Position numbers and translations under genes: made by a program. This document shows positions 50,086 through 58,949 of a stretch of DNA of 64,000 bases, one piece after another. The first letter of the stretch is position 1. Every line of letters begins with the position of its first letter. The notes below the pieces were generated by a model. The model was not told the DNA's origin. It ran no database searches and was given only the letters and a program-made list of their open reading frames with translations. The DNA lies in the NCBI RefSeq assembly GCF_042653925.1, contig NZ_JBHSFQ010000005.1, positions 124,001 to 188,000 of the forward strand, written 5' to 3'. Origin of the DNA: Nocardiopsis_B mangrovi (GTDB lineage: Bacteria; Actinomycetota; Actinomycetes; Streptosporangiales; Streptosporangiaceae).

Positions 50086-51468
50086 ATGACCACCGACCAG
50101 CGAAGCCCGGCCCGGCGCCGGCGGCGCCGCGCCGTGGGCGCGGCAGCGGCCGCCGTCGCGATGGCCGCGTCCTGCTTCTCCATTTCCGCCGCCGCGGCCG
50201 ACGACGTCTCCGCGGCCCGCGTCGACAACCCCTATGTGGGCGCCGACGTCTACGTGAACCCCGAGTGGTCCGCCAACGCCGCCGCCGAACCCGGCGGCTC
50301 CGCAGTCGCCGACCAGCCCACCGGCGTGTGGATGGACCGCATCGCCGCGATCGAGGGCGCCAACGGCCGCATGGGCCTGCGCGAGCACCTGGACGAGGCC
50401 GTCGAGCAGGCGGGCGGCCAGGAACTGGTCTTCCAGGTCGTCATCTACAACCTGCCCGGCCGCGACTGCGCCGCGCTCGCCTCCAACGGCGAACTCGGCC
50501 CCACGGAGCTGGGCCGCTACGAGAGCGAGTTCATCGACCCGATCGCCGAGATCCTCGCCGACCCGGCCTACGCGGACCTGCGGATCGTGGCGACGATCGA
50601 GATCGACTCGCTGCCCAACCTGGTCACCAACGTCGGCAGCCGCCCCACCGCGACGCCCGAGTGCGACACGATGCTGGCCAACGGCAACTACGTCAACGGC
50701 GTGGGCTACGCGCTGGACCAGCTCGGCGCGATCCCCAACGTCTACAACTACATCGACGCCGGCCACCACGGCTGGATCGGCTGGGACAACAACTTCAACG
50801 CCTCGGCGCAGCTGTTCTACGACGCCGCCAACGCCAACGGCGCCACCCCGGCCGACGTGGCCGGGTTCATCGCCAACACCGCGAACTACTCGGCCACGGT
50901 GGAGGAGAACTTCTCCATCACCGACACGATCAACGGCCAGCCCATCCGCGGCCAGTCCCAGTGGATCGACTGGAACAACTACGTCGACGAGCAGTCCTTC
51001 GCCCAGGCGTTCCGCCAGGAGCTGATCGGCGAGGGCTTCGCCTCCGACATCGGCATGCTGATCGACACCTCCCGCAACGGGTGGGGCGGCGCCGACCGGC
51101 CGACGGGCCCCGGCCCGACGACCAGCGGCGACGCCTACGTCGACGGAGGGCGCTACGACCAGCGCATCCACATCGGCAACTGGTGCAACCAGGCCGGCGC
51201 CGGGCTCGGCGAGCGTCCCACGGCCGCTCCCGCGTCCGGGATCGACGCCTACGTCTGGATGAAGCCCCCGGGCGAGTCCGACGGCTCCAGCGAGGAGATC
51301 CCCAACGACGAGGGGAAGGGCTTCGACCGGATGTGCGACCCGACCTACCAGGGCAACCCGCGCAACAACAACAACCCCTCGGGTGCCCTGCCCGACGCCC
51401 CGATCTCGGGCCACTGGTTCTCCGCGCAGTTCCAGGAACTGCTGGAGAACGCCCACCCGCCGGTGTGA
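50086..51468 (+). CDS. Secreted GH6 cellulase (Cel6B-like cellobiohydrolase)
   Basis: 460 residues from ATG at 50086; AGGAG lies ten bases upstream. The N-terminus RSPARRRRRRAVGAAAAAVA is a long basic signal (Sec or Tat-like) ending near ISAAAA. The catalytic domain follows directly: NPYVGADVYVNPEWSANA, VVIYNLPGRDCAALAS with one key Asp, IVATIEIDSLPNLVTN with the acid Asp (about 174), and YIDAGHHGWIGWDNNF. LIDTSRNGWGG, HIGNWCNQAGAGLGERP and VWMKPPGESDGSS complete the cleft. The roughly 420-residue domain with these loops resembles exo-acting Cel6B rather than shorter endoglucanases. There is no CBM. Regulated by the CelR box upstream. Confidence 0.94.
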   Translation: MTTDQRSPARRRRRRAVGAAAAAVAMAASCFSISAAAADDVSAARVDNPYVGADVYVNPEWSANAAAEPGGSAVADQPTGVWMDRIAAIEGANGRMGLREHLDEAVEQAGGQELVFQVVIYNLPGRDCAALASNGELGPTELGRYESEFIDPIAEILADPAYADLRIVATIEIDSLPNLVTNVGSRPTATPECDTMLANGNYVNGVGYALDQLGAIPNVYNYIDAGHHGWIGWDNNFNASAQLFYDAANANGATPADVAGFIANTANYSATVEENFSITDTINGQPIRGQSQWIDWNNYVDEQSFAQAFRQELIGEGFASDIGMLIDTSRNGWGGADRPTGPGPTTSGDAYVDGGRYDQRIHIGNWCNQAGAGLGERPTAAPASGIDAYVWMKPPGESDGSSEEIPNDEGKGFDRMCDPTYQGNPRNNNNPSGALPDAPISGHWFSAQFQELLENAHPPV

Positions 51469-51474
51469 TCCGGG

Positions 51475-51557
51475 CCGGCCGCCCACCCCGGTGAGCAGGA
51501 GGGCGGCCGGACCGGCGAACCGGCGGCGCCCCCGCGGTCCTCACGGGCCGCGGGGGC
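51475..51557. terminator. Two hairpins between convergent GH6 and GH3 genes
   Basis: CCGGCCGCCC (51475-51484) pairs with GGGCGGCCGG (51501-51510). GCCCCCGCGG (51528-51537) pairs with CCGCGGGGGC (51548-51557). Both stems are 10 bp and perfect. The first suits GH6, the second GH3 on the opposite strand. Confidence 0.75.
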
Positions 51558-51589
51558 TTCGCGTGCCGCGGACCGCGACGGCGCCGCGG

Positions 51590-54010
51590 TCACGGGGCCA
51601 CGGCCGCCTCGGTGGTCAGGCGGCGGGTGTGGTCGACCGTGCGCACCGCGCCGACCAGCCGGACGCCGGCGGTGAGCCCGGGGTCGGCGCTGGAGGCGGC
51701 CAGGTGCAGGTCCAGGTCGCCGGGCTCCACGATGCGCCGGCCGTCGGGCCCCGTGTAGGCGGCGAGGTCGGCGTGGACGGCGAAGTCGACCCTGCGCTCC
51801 GCGCCGGGGTCCAGCTCCACGCGCGCGTAGCCGATGAGCCGGCGGACAGGGCGCACCACCCGGGCCACCGGGTCCTCCAGGTAGAGCTGGACGGTCTCGG
51901 AGCCGGGCCGGGGGCCGTCGTTGCGCACGGTGCAGCCCACCGTGACCCGGCCGTCGGTGGGCACCTCCCGGCGGGGGCCGGGGTGCCCGGCAGGCACGGG
52001 AGCCCCGTCCACCCGCGGGTCCGACCAGGTGAAGCGGGTGTAGGAGAGCCCGTGTCCGAACGGGAACAGGGGCGTGGGGTCGACCGAGCTGACGTCGCTG
52101 CGGCGGGCCAGCGGGGCGCCGAGGTAGGTCGAGGGCTGCCCGCCGGGCACGCGGGGCACGCTCACCGGCAGCCGGCCGCTCGGGGAGATCCGGCCGGACA
52201 GCACGCCGGCCACCGCGGGGCCGCCCTCCTCCCCCGGGAAGAACGCCTGGAGAACGGCGGCCGTCCGCCCCTCGAAGGCCCCGAGCGCGTAGGGGCGCCC
52301 GGCGAGCAGGACGAGCACCACCGGGGTGCCGGTCGCGACGAGGGCGTCGAGCAGGTCGTGCTGCACGCCGGGCAGCCGAAGGTCGGCGACGTCGCACCCC
52401 TCTCCCGAGGTCCCGCGGCCGAAGAGCCCGGCGGTGTCGCCGAGGACGGCGACGCACACCTCGGCGTCGCGGGCGGCGGCGACCGCATCGGCGAAGCCGG
52501 AGGTGTCGTCCCCGGCCACCGGGCACCCGGGGGCGTGGGTGACGCGGGAGCCGGGCAGTTCGGCGCGCAGCGACGACAGGACGGTGGGGATCTCCACGCC
52601 CATGGGCACGCCCGGGTGGTGGGCGCCGACGTGGCCGGGGAAGGAGTAGCAGCCGAGCATGGCGCCGGGGGTGTCGGCGTTCGGCCCGACCACGGCCACC
52701 GTCCGCGGGCCCGACAGCGGGAGCGTTCCGTCGTTGGCGAGCAGCACGGCCGACCTCTCGGCCAGGGTGCGGGCGAGGTCGCGGTGGGCGGCCGGGTCCA
52801 GGTCGACGCCGCCGGGGCCGGGCGCGGCGGCGTCGCCGGGCGGCCCGCTGGCGGGGGCGTCCCCGAGGCCCTCCCCCGCGACCGCGGGGACGGGCTCCCA
52901 GCCGGGGTCGAGGAGGCCGAGTTCGCACTTCTGGAGCAGGACCCGCCGCGCGGCCCGGTCGACGAGCGCTTCGGCGACGGCGCCCGAGCGCACGGCGTCG
53001 GCCAGCGGTACTCCGTAGCAGCGCACCGAGGGCAGCTCCACGTCCACGCCGGCCTCCAGCGCGAGCGCGGCGGCCTGCCCGGGGGATCCGGCGACGCGGT
53101 GCAGGGTCTCCAGGAAGGAGATGCCGAAGTAGTCGGCCACCACGGTGCCGGTGAACCCCCAGGTGTCGCGGAGCACGGCGGTGAGCAGCCCGCGGTCGGC
53201 GGCGGCGGGCACGCCGTCGATGTCGGTATAGGAGTGCATGACGGACGTGGCGCCGCCGGCGTGCACCGCCATTTCGAAGGGGGGCAGCAGGACATCGGCG
53301 ATCTCGCGGGTGCCCGCGGAGACCGGGGCCAGGTTGCGGGCGGCACGCGAGGCGGAGTAGCCGATGAAGTGCTTGAGCGTGGCCACGACACCGGCCGACT
53401 GCAGGCCGCGCACGTAGGCGGTGCCGACCGTCCCGACGAGGTAGGGGTCCTCGCCGATGGTCTCCTCGGTGCGCCCCCAGCGGGGGTCGCGGGTGACGTC
53501 GAGCACCGGTGCGAGCCCCTGGTGGATACCGACGTGGCGCATGCTCGCCCCGATCTGCGCGGCCATGCGCTCCACCAGCGCGGGGTCGAACGCCGCACCC
53601 CACGCCAGCGGGACGGGGTAGACGGTGGCGGTCCAGGCGGTGAACCCCGCGAGGCACTCCTCATGGGCCTGGGCGGGGATGGCGAACCGGTTGGCCGCCA
53701 TGATCTGCCGCTGGGAGCGGGCGAGCGCCCGCGCGCCCATCGCCGGGTCCACGGGCGCGGTGCCGAAGGGGCGGGTGAGCTGGCCGAGGCCGCCGGCGAT
53801 GGCCCGGTCCCAGTCGGGCGGCCCATCGGCCATGTCGTGCTGGTGGGGGGCGACCCCTTCGCCCGATGCGTCGGCGCCGACCCACAGCCCGGCGAGCTGG
53901 GCGGTCTTCTCCTCCAGGGTCATGCGGCCGAGCAGCCGGTCGACGCGTTCGGCGGCGGGCAGCGACGGATCGCGCCAGGGAGCGTCGGCGGGGTCGGGAA
54001 GACGCGTCAC
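51590..54010 (-). CDS. GH3 beta-glycosidase (glucosidase/xylosidase type)
   Basis: 806 residues, GTG start with AAGGG upstream and no signal peptide, so cytosolic. The (beta/alpha)8 domain (about 30-350) has LAPVLDVTRDPRWGRTEET, LKHFIGY and VVADYFGISFLETLH, where Asp (about 293) is the nucleophile. The sandwich domain (about 390-620) carries TSGEGCDVADLRLPG, holding the acid/base Glu. A fibronectin-III-like end (about 690-780) follows. 'ADYFGI' in place of the usual SDW is common in xylan/arabinan-active GH3 members, so xylosidase is as likely as glucosidase. It is last of a transporter-linked operon and would cleave imported oligosaccharides. Confidence 0.93.
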   Translation of the reverse strand: MTRLPDPADAPWRDPSLPAAERVDRLLGRMTLEEKTAQLAGLWVGADASGEGVAPHQHDMADGPPDWDRAIAGGLGQLTRPFGTAPVDPAMGARALARSQRQIMAANRFAIPAQAHEECLAGFTAWTATVYPVPLAWGAAFDPALVERMAAQIGASMRHVGIHQGLAPVLDVTRDPRWGRTEETIGEDPYLVGTVGTAYVRGLQSAGVVATLKHFIGYSASRAARNLAPVSAGTREIADVLLPPFEMAVHAGGATSVMHSYTDIDGVPAAADRGLLTAVLRDTWGFTGTVVADYFGISFLETLHRVAGSPGQAAALALEAGVDVELPSVRCYGVPLADAVRSGAVAEALVDRAARRVLLQKCELGLLDPGWEPVPAVAGEGLGDAPASGPPGDAAAPGPGGVDLDPAAHRDLARTLAERSAVLLANDGTLPLSGPRTVAVVGPNADTPGAMLGCYSFPGHVGAHHPGVPMGVEIPTVLSSLRAELPGSRVTHAPGCPVAGDDTSGFADAVAAARDAEVCVAVLGDTAGLFGRGTSGEGCDVADLRLPGVQHDLLDALVATGTPVVLVLLAGRPYALGAFEGRTAAVLQAFFPGEEGGPAVAGVLSGRISPSGRLPVSVPRVPGGQPSTYLGAPLARRSDVSSVDPTPLFPFGHGLSYTRFTWSDPRVDGAPVPAGHPGPRREVPTDGRVTVGCTVRNDGPRPGSETVQLYLEDPVARVVRPVRRLIGYARVELDPGAERRVDFAVHADLAAYTGPDGRRIVEPGDLDLHLAASSADPGLTAGVRLVGAVRTVDHTRRLTTEAAVAP

Positions 54011-54088
54011 GGGTCGCCCTTCGTCGGTGGGGTGGGTGCTCCGGGCGCTGCGGAGCAGCGGGGGTGCGCGCCGCCGGGTCGCGGACGG

Positions 54089-54943
54089 CTACCTGCCGCC
54101 CACGCCCATCAGGCCGTTGACCAGTGAGCGGCGCGCGATGAGGTAGACGAGCAGGATCGGGACGGCCGAGAGCACCACTGCGGCGAGCAGGCCCGGGACG
54201 TCCACGCGGTACTCGCCCTGGAACTCGAAGAGCCCCAGGGTGATCACGCGCTGCTCGCGCGACTGGGTGAGGATCAGGGGGAACAGGAATCCGTTCCACG
54301 CCTGGAGGGCGGCGTAGACGGCGACGGTGCTCAGGCCCGGCCGCGACAGCGGCAGCACCAGGCGCAGGAAGGTGCGCACCGCGCCCGCGCCGTCGAGGGC
54401 CATGGCCTCGTAGAGGTCGGCGGAGATGTCGCGCATCGAGCCGGTCAGGATGAGGACGCACACGGGCAGCGCGAAGGCCGCCGTGGGCAGGACCACGGCG
54501 ATCAGGGAGTCGTAGAGGCCCAGCTCCACGATGATGAGGTAGACGGGGATGATGACCGCCTGCGACGGGATGGCCAGGCCGAGCAGGAAGGCGCGGAAGG
54601 CGCCGGCGGCCCAGCGGCTGCGGGACCGGACGACGGCGAACGCGGTGGTCGCGGCCAGCGCGACGACGATCGCGACCACGCCCGCGGTGACCAGGGCGGT
54701 GTTGAGCACGAACCCGACGAGGCCGTTGGCGATCGCGCCGGCGTAGTTGTCCAGGGTGGGATTCTCGGGCGGCGTGAGCGGGCCGGCGCTCAGGTAGTCC
54801 TCGCTGCGCTGGAAGGTGGCGATCAGCAGCGCGTAGAGGGGGACGCCGGTGATGATCAGCCAGGCGGCGGCGCCGGCCCCGGCCAGGAGGTTGGGCCGCC
54901 GGCGCCGGCGGCGGGGCCGCGGGGAGGGGGGCGTCGGGGTCAC
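54089..54943 (-). CDS. Sugar ABC permease, MalG-type (CUT1)
   Basis: 284 residues, GTG start overlapping the MalF-type stop by four bases. Hydrophobic helices include WLIITGVPLYALLIATF and TAGVVAIVVALAATTAFAVV. The EAA loop is DLYEAMALDGAGAVRTFLRL, and the C-terminal PGLLAAVVLSAVPILLVYLI precedes the usual final motif LVNGLMGVGG. It is followed by the GH3 gene 78 bp downstream. Confidence 0.92.
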   Translation of the reverse strand: MTPTPPSPRPRRRRRRPNLLAGAGAAAWLIITGVPLYALLIATFQRSEDYLSAGPLTPPENPTLDNYAGAIANGLVGFVLNTALVTAGVVAIVVALAATTAFAVVRSRSRWAAGAFRAFLLGLAIPSQAVIIPVYLIIVELGLYDSLIAVVLPTAAFALPVCVLILTGSMRDISADLYEAMALDGAGAVRTFLRLVLPLSRPGLSTVAVYAALQAWNGFLFPLILTQSREQRVITLGLFEFQGEYRVDVPGLLAAVVLSAVPILLVYLIARRSLVNGLMGVGGR

Positions 54944-55857
54944 ATCCCCTCCCGGCTGCTGCGCATGGCTCCGAACCCGGTGGCGCGGACCAGGACGAGG
55001 GAGACCGCGGTGGCCACCGCGACCAGGGTGAGCGCGATCGCGCTCGCGTAGCCGGTCTCCCAGCTCACGAAGCCCGTCTCGTACATCAGGTAGGGGACGA
55101 TGGTGGTGTCGGTCCCGGGGCCGCCGCCGGTGAGGATGAGGACCGTCTCGAAGTAGGTCAGCGAGCCCACGACCATCAGCACCGACGATGTCGTGGCGGT
55201 GTGCCGCAGCTGGGGCAGCGTGATGTGGCGGAACGCCTGGGCGCGGCTCGCGCCGTCGATCTCGGCGGCCTGGTAGAGCGAGGCCGGGATCTGCCTGGTG
55301 CCGGCCTGGTAGAGCAGGGTGTGCAGCGGGATGAACTGCCAGGCGCTGACGAACACGATGACCAGGAACGCGCTCCCGCCGCCGCCGAACACGTCGATGC
55401 TGGGCACGCCGATCAGGCCGGCCACCCACGACAGCGGGCCGAAGTTGGGGTCCAGCAGCGCCCGCCAGATGATGGCGATCGCGGCCGACGACAGCAGCAG
55501 CGGCACGAAGAAGACCGCCGAGAGCACCGCGCGGTTGCGCTGGCGGCCCGCGGCCCACACGCCCAGCAGCAGGCTGATCGGGGTCTGCACCGCCCAGTTG
55601 GCGGCGGTCAGCAGCAGGCTGAGCAGGACGGCCTTGTGCATCAGGGGGTCGGCGGCCAGCCGCGTCCAGTTCTGCCCGCCGGTGTAGCGCGGGGTGCCCA
55701 GGCCGCCCCACGAGGTGAGGGACAGGTAGGCGACCAGGGCCATGGGCAGGACCGCGAAGGCGGCGAAGAAGAGCAGGCCGGGCAGCGCCCACACCGCTCC
55801 CGGGCGGCCCGCGCGGGGCCCGGCCCCGGGCGCGCCCCGCGCGGGGGCGGCGCTCAC
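54940..55857 (-). CDS. Sugar ABC permease, MalF-type (CUT1)
   Basis: 305 residues. Helices are LPGLLFFAAFAVLPMALVAY and later ones; the EAA-type loop is SLYQAAEIDGASRAQAFRHI. LLYQAGTRQIPA is the CUT1 permease motif. The GTG start overlaps the stop of the binding-protein gene in GTGA. Works with the MalG-type permease. No ATPase gene is present in the operon; in Streptomyces such CUT1 systems share the MsiK ATPase encoded elsewhere. Confidence 0.92.
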   Translation of the reverse strand: MSAAPARGAPGAGPRAGRPGAVWALPGLLFFAAFAVLPMALVAYLSLTSWGGLGTPRYTGGQNWTRLAADPLMHKAVLLSLLLTAANWAVQTPISLLLGVWAAGRQRNRAVLSAVFFVPLLLSSAAIAIIWRALLDPNFGPLSWVAGLIGVPSIDVFGGGGSAFLVIVFVSAWQFIPLHTLLYQAGTRQIPASLYQAAEIDGASRAQAFRHITLPQLRHTATTSSVLMVVGSLTYFETVLILTGGGPGTDTTIVPYLMYETGFVSWETGYASAIALTLVAVATAVSLVLVRATGFGAMRSSREGM

Positions 55858-57128
55858 CGCAGCGCCGCCAGTGCGTCGACGAACTCCTCCGGGGTGCTCT
55901 GGCCGTTGAAGAGCTCCTCGATCTCGGTGACCATCGGCGTGGCGATGGAGGGCGGCAGCGCCTGGTTCCAGGAGAGCTGGAAGGCGGGGGCGTCGCGGAC
56001 CATCTCGTACTGGTACACGGCGAACTCGGGGTCGGGGCTGTCCTGGAGGAGGTCCTCGGCGTCGGTGGTGGTGGGCACTTCGCCGTTGTCGACCATCTCG
56101 CGCACGTAGTCGGGGTCCACGGTCTCCCTCAGGAACTCCTGGGCGGCGTCGGGGTACTCGGTGTCGGCGGTGACCGAGAAGTAGTTGGTGGGGTTGCCCA
56201 CGACGTTGGCGGGGTCGCCCTCTCCGCCGGGCAGGGGCGGGAACACGCCGTAGCCGAGGTCCTCCTCGGCGAACTCCGGCGCCTGGTCGAGGTGGGTGGA
56301 GTACTCCCAGGAGCCCATGAGGTGCATCGCGGCCCGGCCCTCCGACAGCAGGGTCGAGGCGGCGCCCTCGGTGTAGCTGACCGAGGCGTAGGCGTCGCCG
56401 AAGGCGCCGCGGTCGACCAGGTCGCGGACCATCTCGGCGGCTTCGAGCACCGCGGGGTCGCGCCAGCCCTCGGGGTCACCGTCCTGGATGCGGCGGAACA
56501 CCTCGGGGCCGCCGATGCGGTCGACCAGGTACTGCAGCCACATCTGCTCGGTCCAGGGGTCGGCGCCGCCCAGCGCGAAGGGGATGATGCCCTCGGCGGT
56601 GCAGGCGTCGATGGTGTCGAGGACGTCCTGCCAGGTCTCGGGGGGCTCCAGGCCGAGTTCGTCGAGGACGGCCCGGTTGTGGAAGAGCATGACCGGCTGG
56701 GTGCCGCGCAGGGGGATTCCGTACTGGACCCCGTCGATCTCCCCGCCTTCGAGGATCGAGGGGATGAAGGACTCCGCGAACTCCGGGTCCTGCTCCAGGA
56801 GGTCGTCGAGGGGGAGCAGCATGTCCTGCTCGACATAGGGCCGGATGCTGCCGGCGCCCCAGTTGAAGAAGACGTCGGGCTGCTCCCCCGATCCCATGAC
56901 GGTGCGCACGCGGTCCTGGTAGGTCTCGCCGGGCACCTCGTCGACGACGGCCTCGACATCGTCGGAGGACGCGTTGAACCGCTCGACGGCGGCGTGCTGC
57001 ACCACGGCCAGGCTGTCCTGGTACATCCAGACGTGCATCCGGCCGTCGGAGGCGCCGCCGCCCGCGCACGCGGTGGTGGCGAGGAGGGCGAGCGCCGCTC
57101 CGGCGGCGCCGACTCTGGGGGTCGTCAT
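55854..57128 (-). CDS. Sugar-binding lipoprotein (SBP_bac_1, CUT1)
   Basis: 424 residues from ATG at 57128, with GGGAG six bases upstream. A signal peptide (AAGAALALLATTACAGG) gives the lipobox TACAGG. The mature fold has HVWMYQDSLAVVQHAAVERFN, DVFFNWGAGSIRPYVEQDML, GIPLRGTQPVMLFHNRAVLD and the tryptophan-rich ADPWTEQMWLQYLVDRIGG that usually stacks on sugar rings. It probably binds xylo- or cello-oligosaccharides and passes them to the two permeases. A TTTCGAAA-centred repeat 14 bp upstream of the start may be the operator. Confidence 0.92.
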   Translation of the reverse strand: MTTPRVGAAGAALALLATTACAGGGASDGRMHVWMYQDSLAVVQHAAVERFNASSDDVEAVVDEVPGETYQDRVRTVMGSGEQPDVFFNWGAGSIRPYVEQDMLLPLDDLLEQDPEFAESFIPSILEGGEIDGVQYGIPLRGTQPVMLFHNRAVLDELGLEPPETWQDVLDTIDACTAEGIIPFALGGADPWTEQMWLQYLVDRIGGPEVFRRIQDGDPEGWRDPAVLEAAEMVRDLVDRGAFGDAYASVSYTEGAASTLLSEGRAAMHLMGSWEYSTHLDQAPEFAEEDLGYGVFPPLPGGEGDPANVVGNPTNYFSVTADTEYPDAAQEFLRETVDPDYVREMVDNGEVPTTTDAEDLLQDSPDPEFAVYQYEMVRDAPAFQLSWNQALPPSIATPMVTEIEELFNGQSTPEEFVDALAALR

Positions 57129-57139
57129 GGCCACTCCCT

Positions 57140-57150
57140 GTTTTCGAAAC
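57140..57150. promoter_or_regulatory. Palindrome GTTTTCGAAAC, possible LacI operator
   Basis: The 8-bp perfect palindrome TTTCGAAA (57142-57149), flanked by GT and C, lies between the sugar-transport operon and the divergent lacI gene. The central CG with flanking A/T runs resembles LacI-family sites for xylan-type regulators. The short length makes it a moderate call. Confidence 0.45.
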
Positions 57151-57276
57151 TATCGGAGTATCTGCCGCAAGTCATGGGGAACCTACGTCGAGACGGCGCG
57201 GGCCGTCAATAGCCGGATGCGACCTTCGTCACCCCTCGACCCGCCGGTATCGGCGGCCCGCGTAACATCAGGGGTC

Positions 57277-58329
57277 GTGACCGCAGATCCCACGCCCACA
57301 CCGCAGGACCCGGCCGCCGGCGAGCCCATCACGATCTCGAAAATTGCGAAGGCCGCCGGCGTCTCGGTACCGACCGTCTCCAAGGTCCTCAACGGCCGCG
57401 CCGACGTCGCCGCCGAAACCCGGTCGCGGATCGAGGAGCTCATCCGCCGCCACGGCTACCGGCGGCGCCGAGGGCCCGGCGGCGGCCGCTCCGCGACCAT
57501 CGACCTGGTCTTCCACGAGCTGGACAGCGCCTGGGCCATCGAGGTGATCCGCGGGGTCGAGCGGGTGGCGCGCGCCGAGGGGCTGAGCGTGGTGCTCGCC
57601 GAGACGGGCGGGGAGCAGACGCCGCAGGACGGCTGGGTCGACTCCGTCCTGGCCCGGCAGTCGACGGCGGCGATCCTGGTCTTCTCCGACCTCGCGCCCC
57701 GCCAGCGCGACCGGCTGGCCGCGCGGGGCATCCCCTTCGTGGTGGTCGACCCCACCGGCGACCCCGGCACCGACATCCCCTCGGTCGGGTCGGCCAACTG
57801 GAACGGCGGGCTGGCCGCCACCCGCCACCTCATCGAGCTGGGCCACCGCCGCATCGCGGTGATCGGCGGCCCGCGCCACGTGCTGTGCAGCCGCGCGCGC
57901 ATCGACGGCTACCGCTCCGCCCTCGACGCCGCCGGGCTGCCCGTCGACCCCGGCCTCATCCTCTTCGGCGACTTCCACGTCGAGAGCGGGCGCGACGGCG
58001 GCCGCACGCTGCTCCAGCTGGCGGACCCGCCCACCGCGGTCTTCGCGGGCAGCGACCTCCAGGCCATGGGCCTCTACGAGGCGGCACGCGAGCTGGGCGT
58101 GCGCATCCCCGAGGACCTCAGCGTGGTGGGCTACGACGACCTGCCGGTGGCGCGCTGGGTCGGCCCGCCCCTGACCACCGTGCGCCAGCCGCTCACCGAG
58201 ATGGCCGAGGAGGCGACCCGGATGGCGCTCCTGCTGGCCCGCGGCGAGCCCCCCGCCAACCTCCGGCTGGACCTCGCCACCGACCTGGTCGTGCGCCAGA
58301 GCACCGCCGCCCCGGCACCGCACCCGTGA
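57277..58329 (+). CDS. LacI-family repressor of the GH3/sugar-transport operon
   Basis: 350 residues from GTG at 57277. The HTH is TISKIAKAAGVSVPTVSKVLNGR with VAAETRSRIEELIRRHGY. The periplasmic-binding-like sensor follows: IEVIRGVERVARAEGLSVVL, HLIELGHRRIAVIGG, RIDGYRSALDAAGL, AVFAGSDLQAMGLYEAAREL, PEDLSVVGYDDLPVARWVGP and LTTVRQPLTEM. It lies divergent from the sugar transporter genes, so it likely represses them until a cognate oligosaccharide binds. TAACAT eight bases before the GTG, without a Shine-Dalgarno sequence, suggests a leaderless mRNA. Its DNA-reading helix differs from what would be needed to judge CelR identity; it could be BxlR- or CelR-like. Confidence 0.92.
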   Translation: MTADPTPTPQDPAAGEPITISKIAKAAGVSVPTVSKVLNGRADVAAETRSRIEELIRRHGYRRRRGPGGGRSATIDLVFHELDSAWAIEVIRGVERVARAEGLSVVLAETGGEQTPQDGWVDSVLARQSTAAILVFSDLAPRQRDRLAARGIPFVVVDPTGDPGTDIPSVGSANWNGGLAATRHLIELGHRRIAVIGGPRHVLCSRARIDGYRSALDAAGLPVDPGLILFGDFHVESGRDGGRTLLQLADPPTAVFAGSDLQAMGLYEAARELGVRIPEDLSVVGYDDLPVARWVGPPLTTVRQPLTEMAEEATRMALLLARGEPPANLRLDLATDLVVRQSTAAPAPHP

Positions 58330-58527
58330 GAACACCCGGACGATCCGCCATACCGCCGGGCTCATCCCCCCGCTCCCCTTAACAAGGAACGGCACGACGC
58401 ACGTCCGGGATGGCCCGGTCAGGCCCGGTGTATCACCAGGCCCGCCACATTTCCGTGATCAAGTCGATGCCGGTGGCGAGGTCCTCCCTCGGTTGCCGTG
58501 GAGGGTACGGGCCGTCGGCAAGGACAC

Positions 58528-58859
58528 GGAACCACCCCCACATGCGCGGGGAGCACTGCCCGCATTCCCCTGCCGAAGCTCCGGCACCGGGACCATCCCC
58601 GCGTGCGCGGGGAGCACTGGCCGTTGATCCGCTTGGCGGCGCCGCCGGACGGACCATCCCCGTGCGCGGGGAGCACCCCATCTGCACCAGGTGATCCTTG
58701 CCCGGGTGGGGACCATCCCCGCGTGCGCGGGGAGCACGCCAGGAACGCCTTCAGCTCCGCGGCCGTGGCGGGACCATCCCCGCGTGCGCGGGGAGCACAA
58801 GCGGTGGTGGATGTTCCGCAGCCCGCTCGGGGGACCATCCCCGCGTGCGCGGGGAGCAC
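58528..58859 (-). CRISPR. Type I-E CRISPR array: six repeats, five 32-nt spacers
   Basis: Repeats of 29 nt, read leftwards as GTGCTCCCCGCG then CACGCGGGGATGGTCCC, at 58831-58859, 58770-58798, 58709-58737, 58650-58676, 58589-58617 and 58528-58556. The palindromic arms CCCCGCG/CGCGGGG form the Cas6e hairpin. All spacers are exactly 32 nt. The leftmost repeat has four mismatches, as expected for the leader-distal end. The repeat at 58650-58676 is 27 nt because CG is lost from its loop side. Transcription runs leftwards, away from cas2, so the newest spacer should be 58799-58830. Confidence 0.97.
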
Positions 58860-58949
58860 TCTTGATGACCTGCGCTTTTCCCGAGTGCAGACGCCAGTTT
58901 CCTTCACTTCCTGGGAATCGGGCAAATCACCGGCGGCACCTGTGGCCCA
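58860..58949 (-). promoter_or_regulatory. CRISPR leader
   Basis: The 90 bp between the cas2 stop and the first repeat. It is A/T-richer than the array, with runs such as GGAAACTGG and GGGAAAAGCG on the transcribed strand. By position this is the leader that drives the array and directs spacer insertion. Confidence 0.7.

Noticed and set aside
58460..58527. A possible seventh CRISPR repeat left of the array
   Set aside because: At the expected 61-bp step the sequence does not match the repeat, and the repeat at 58528 already has the degeneracy of an array end.
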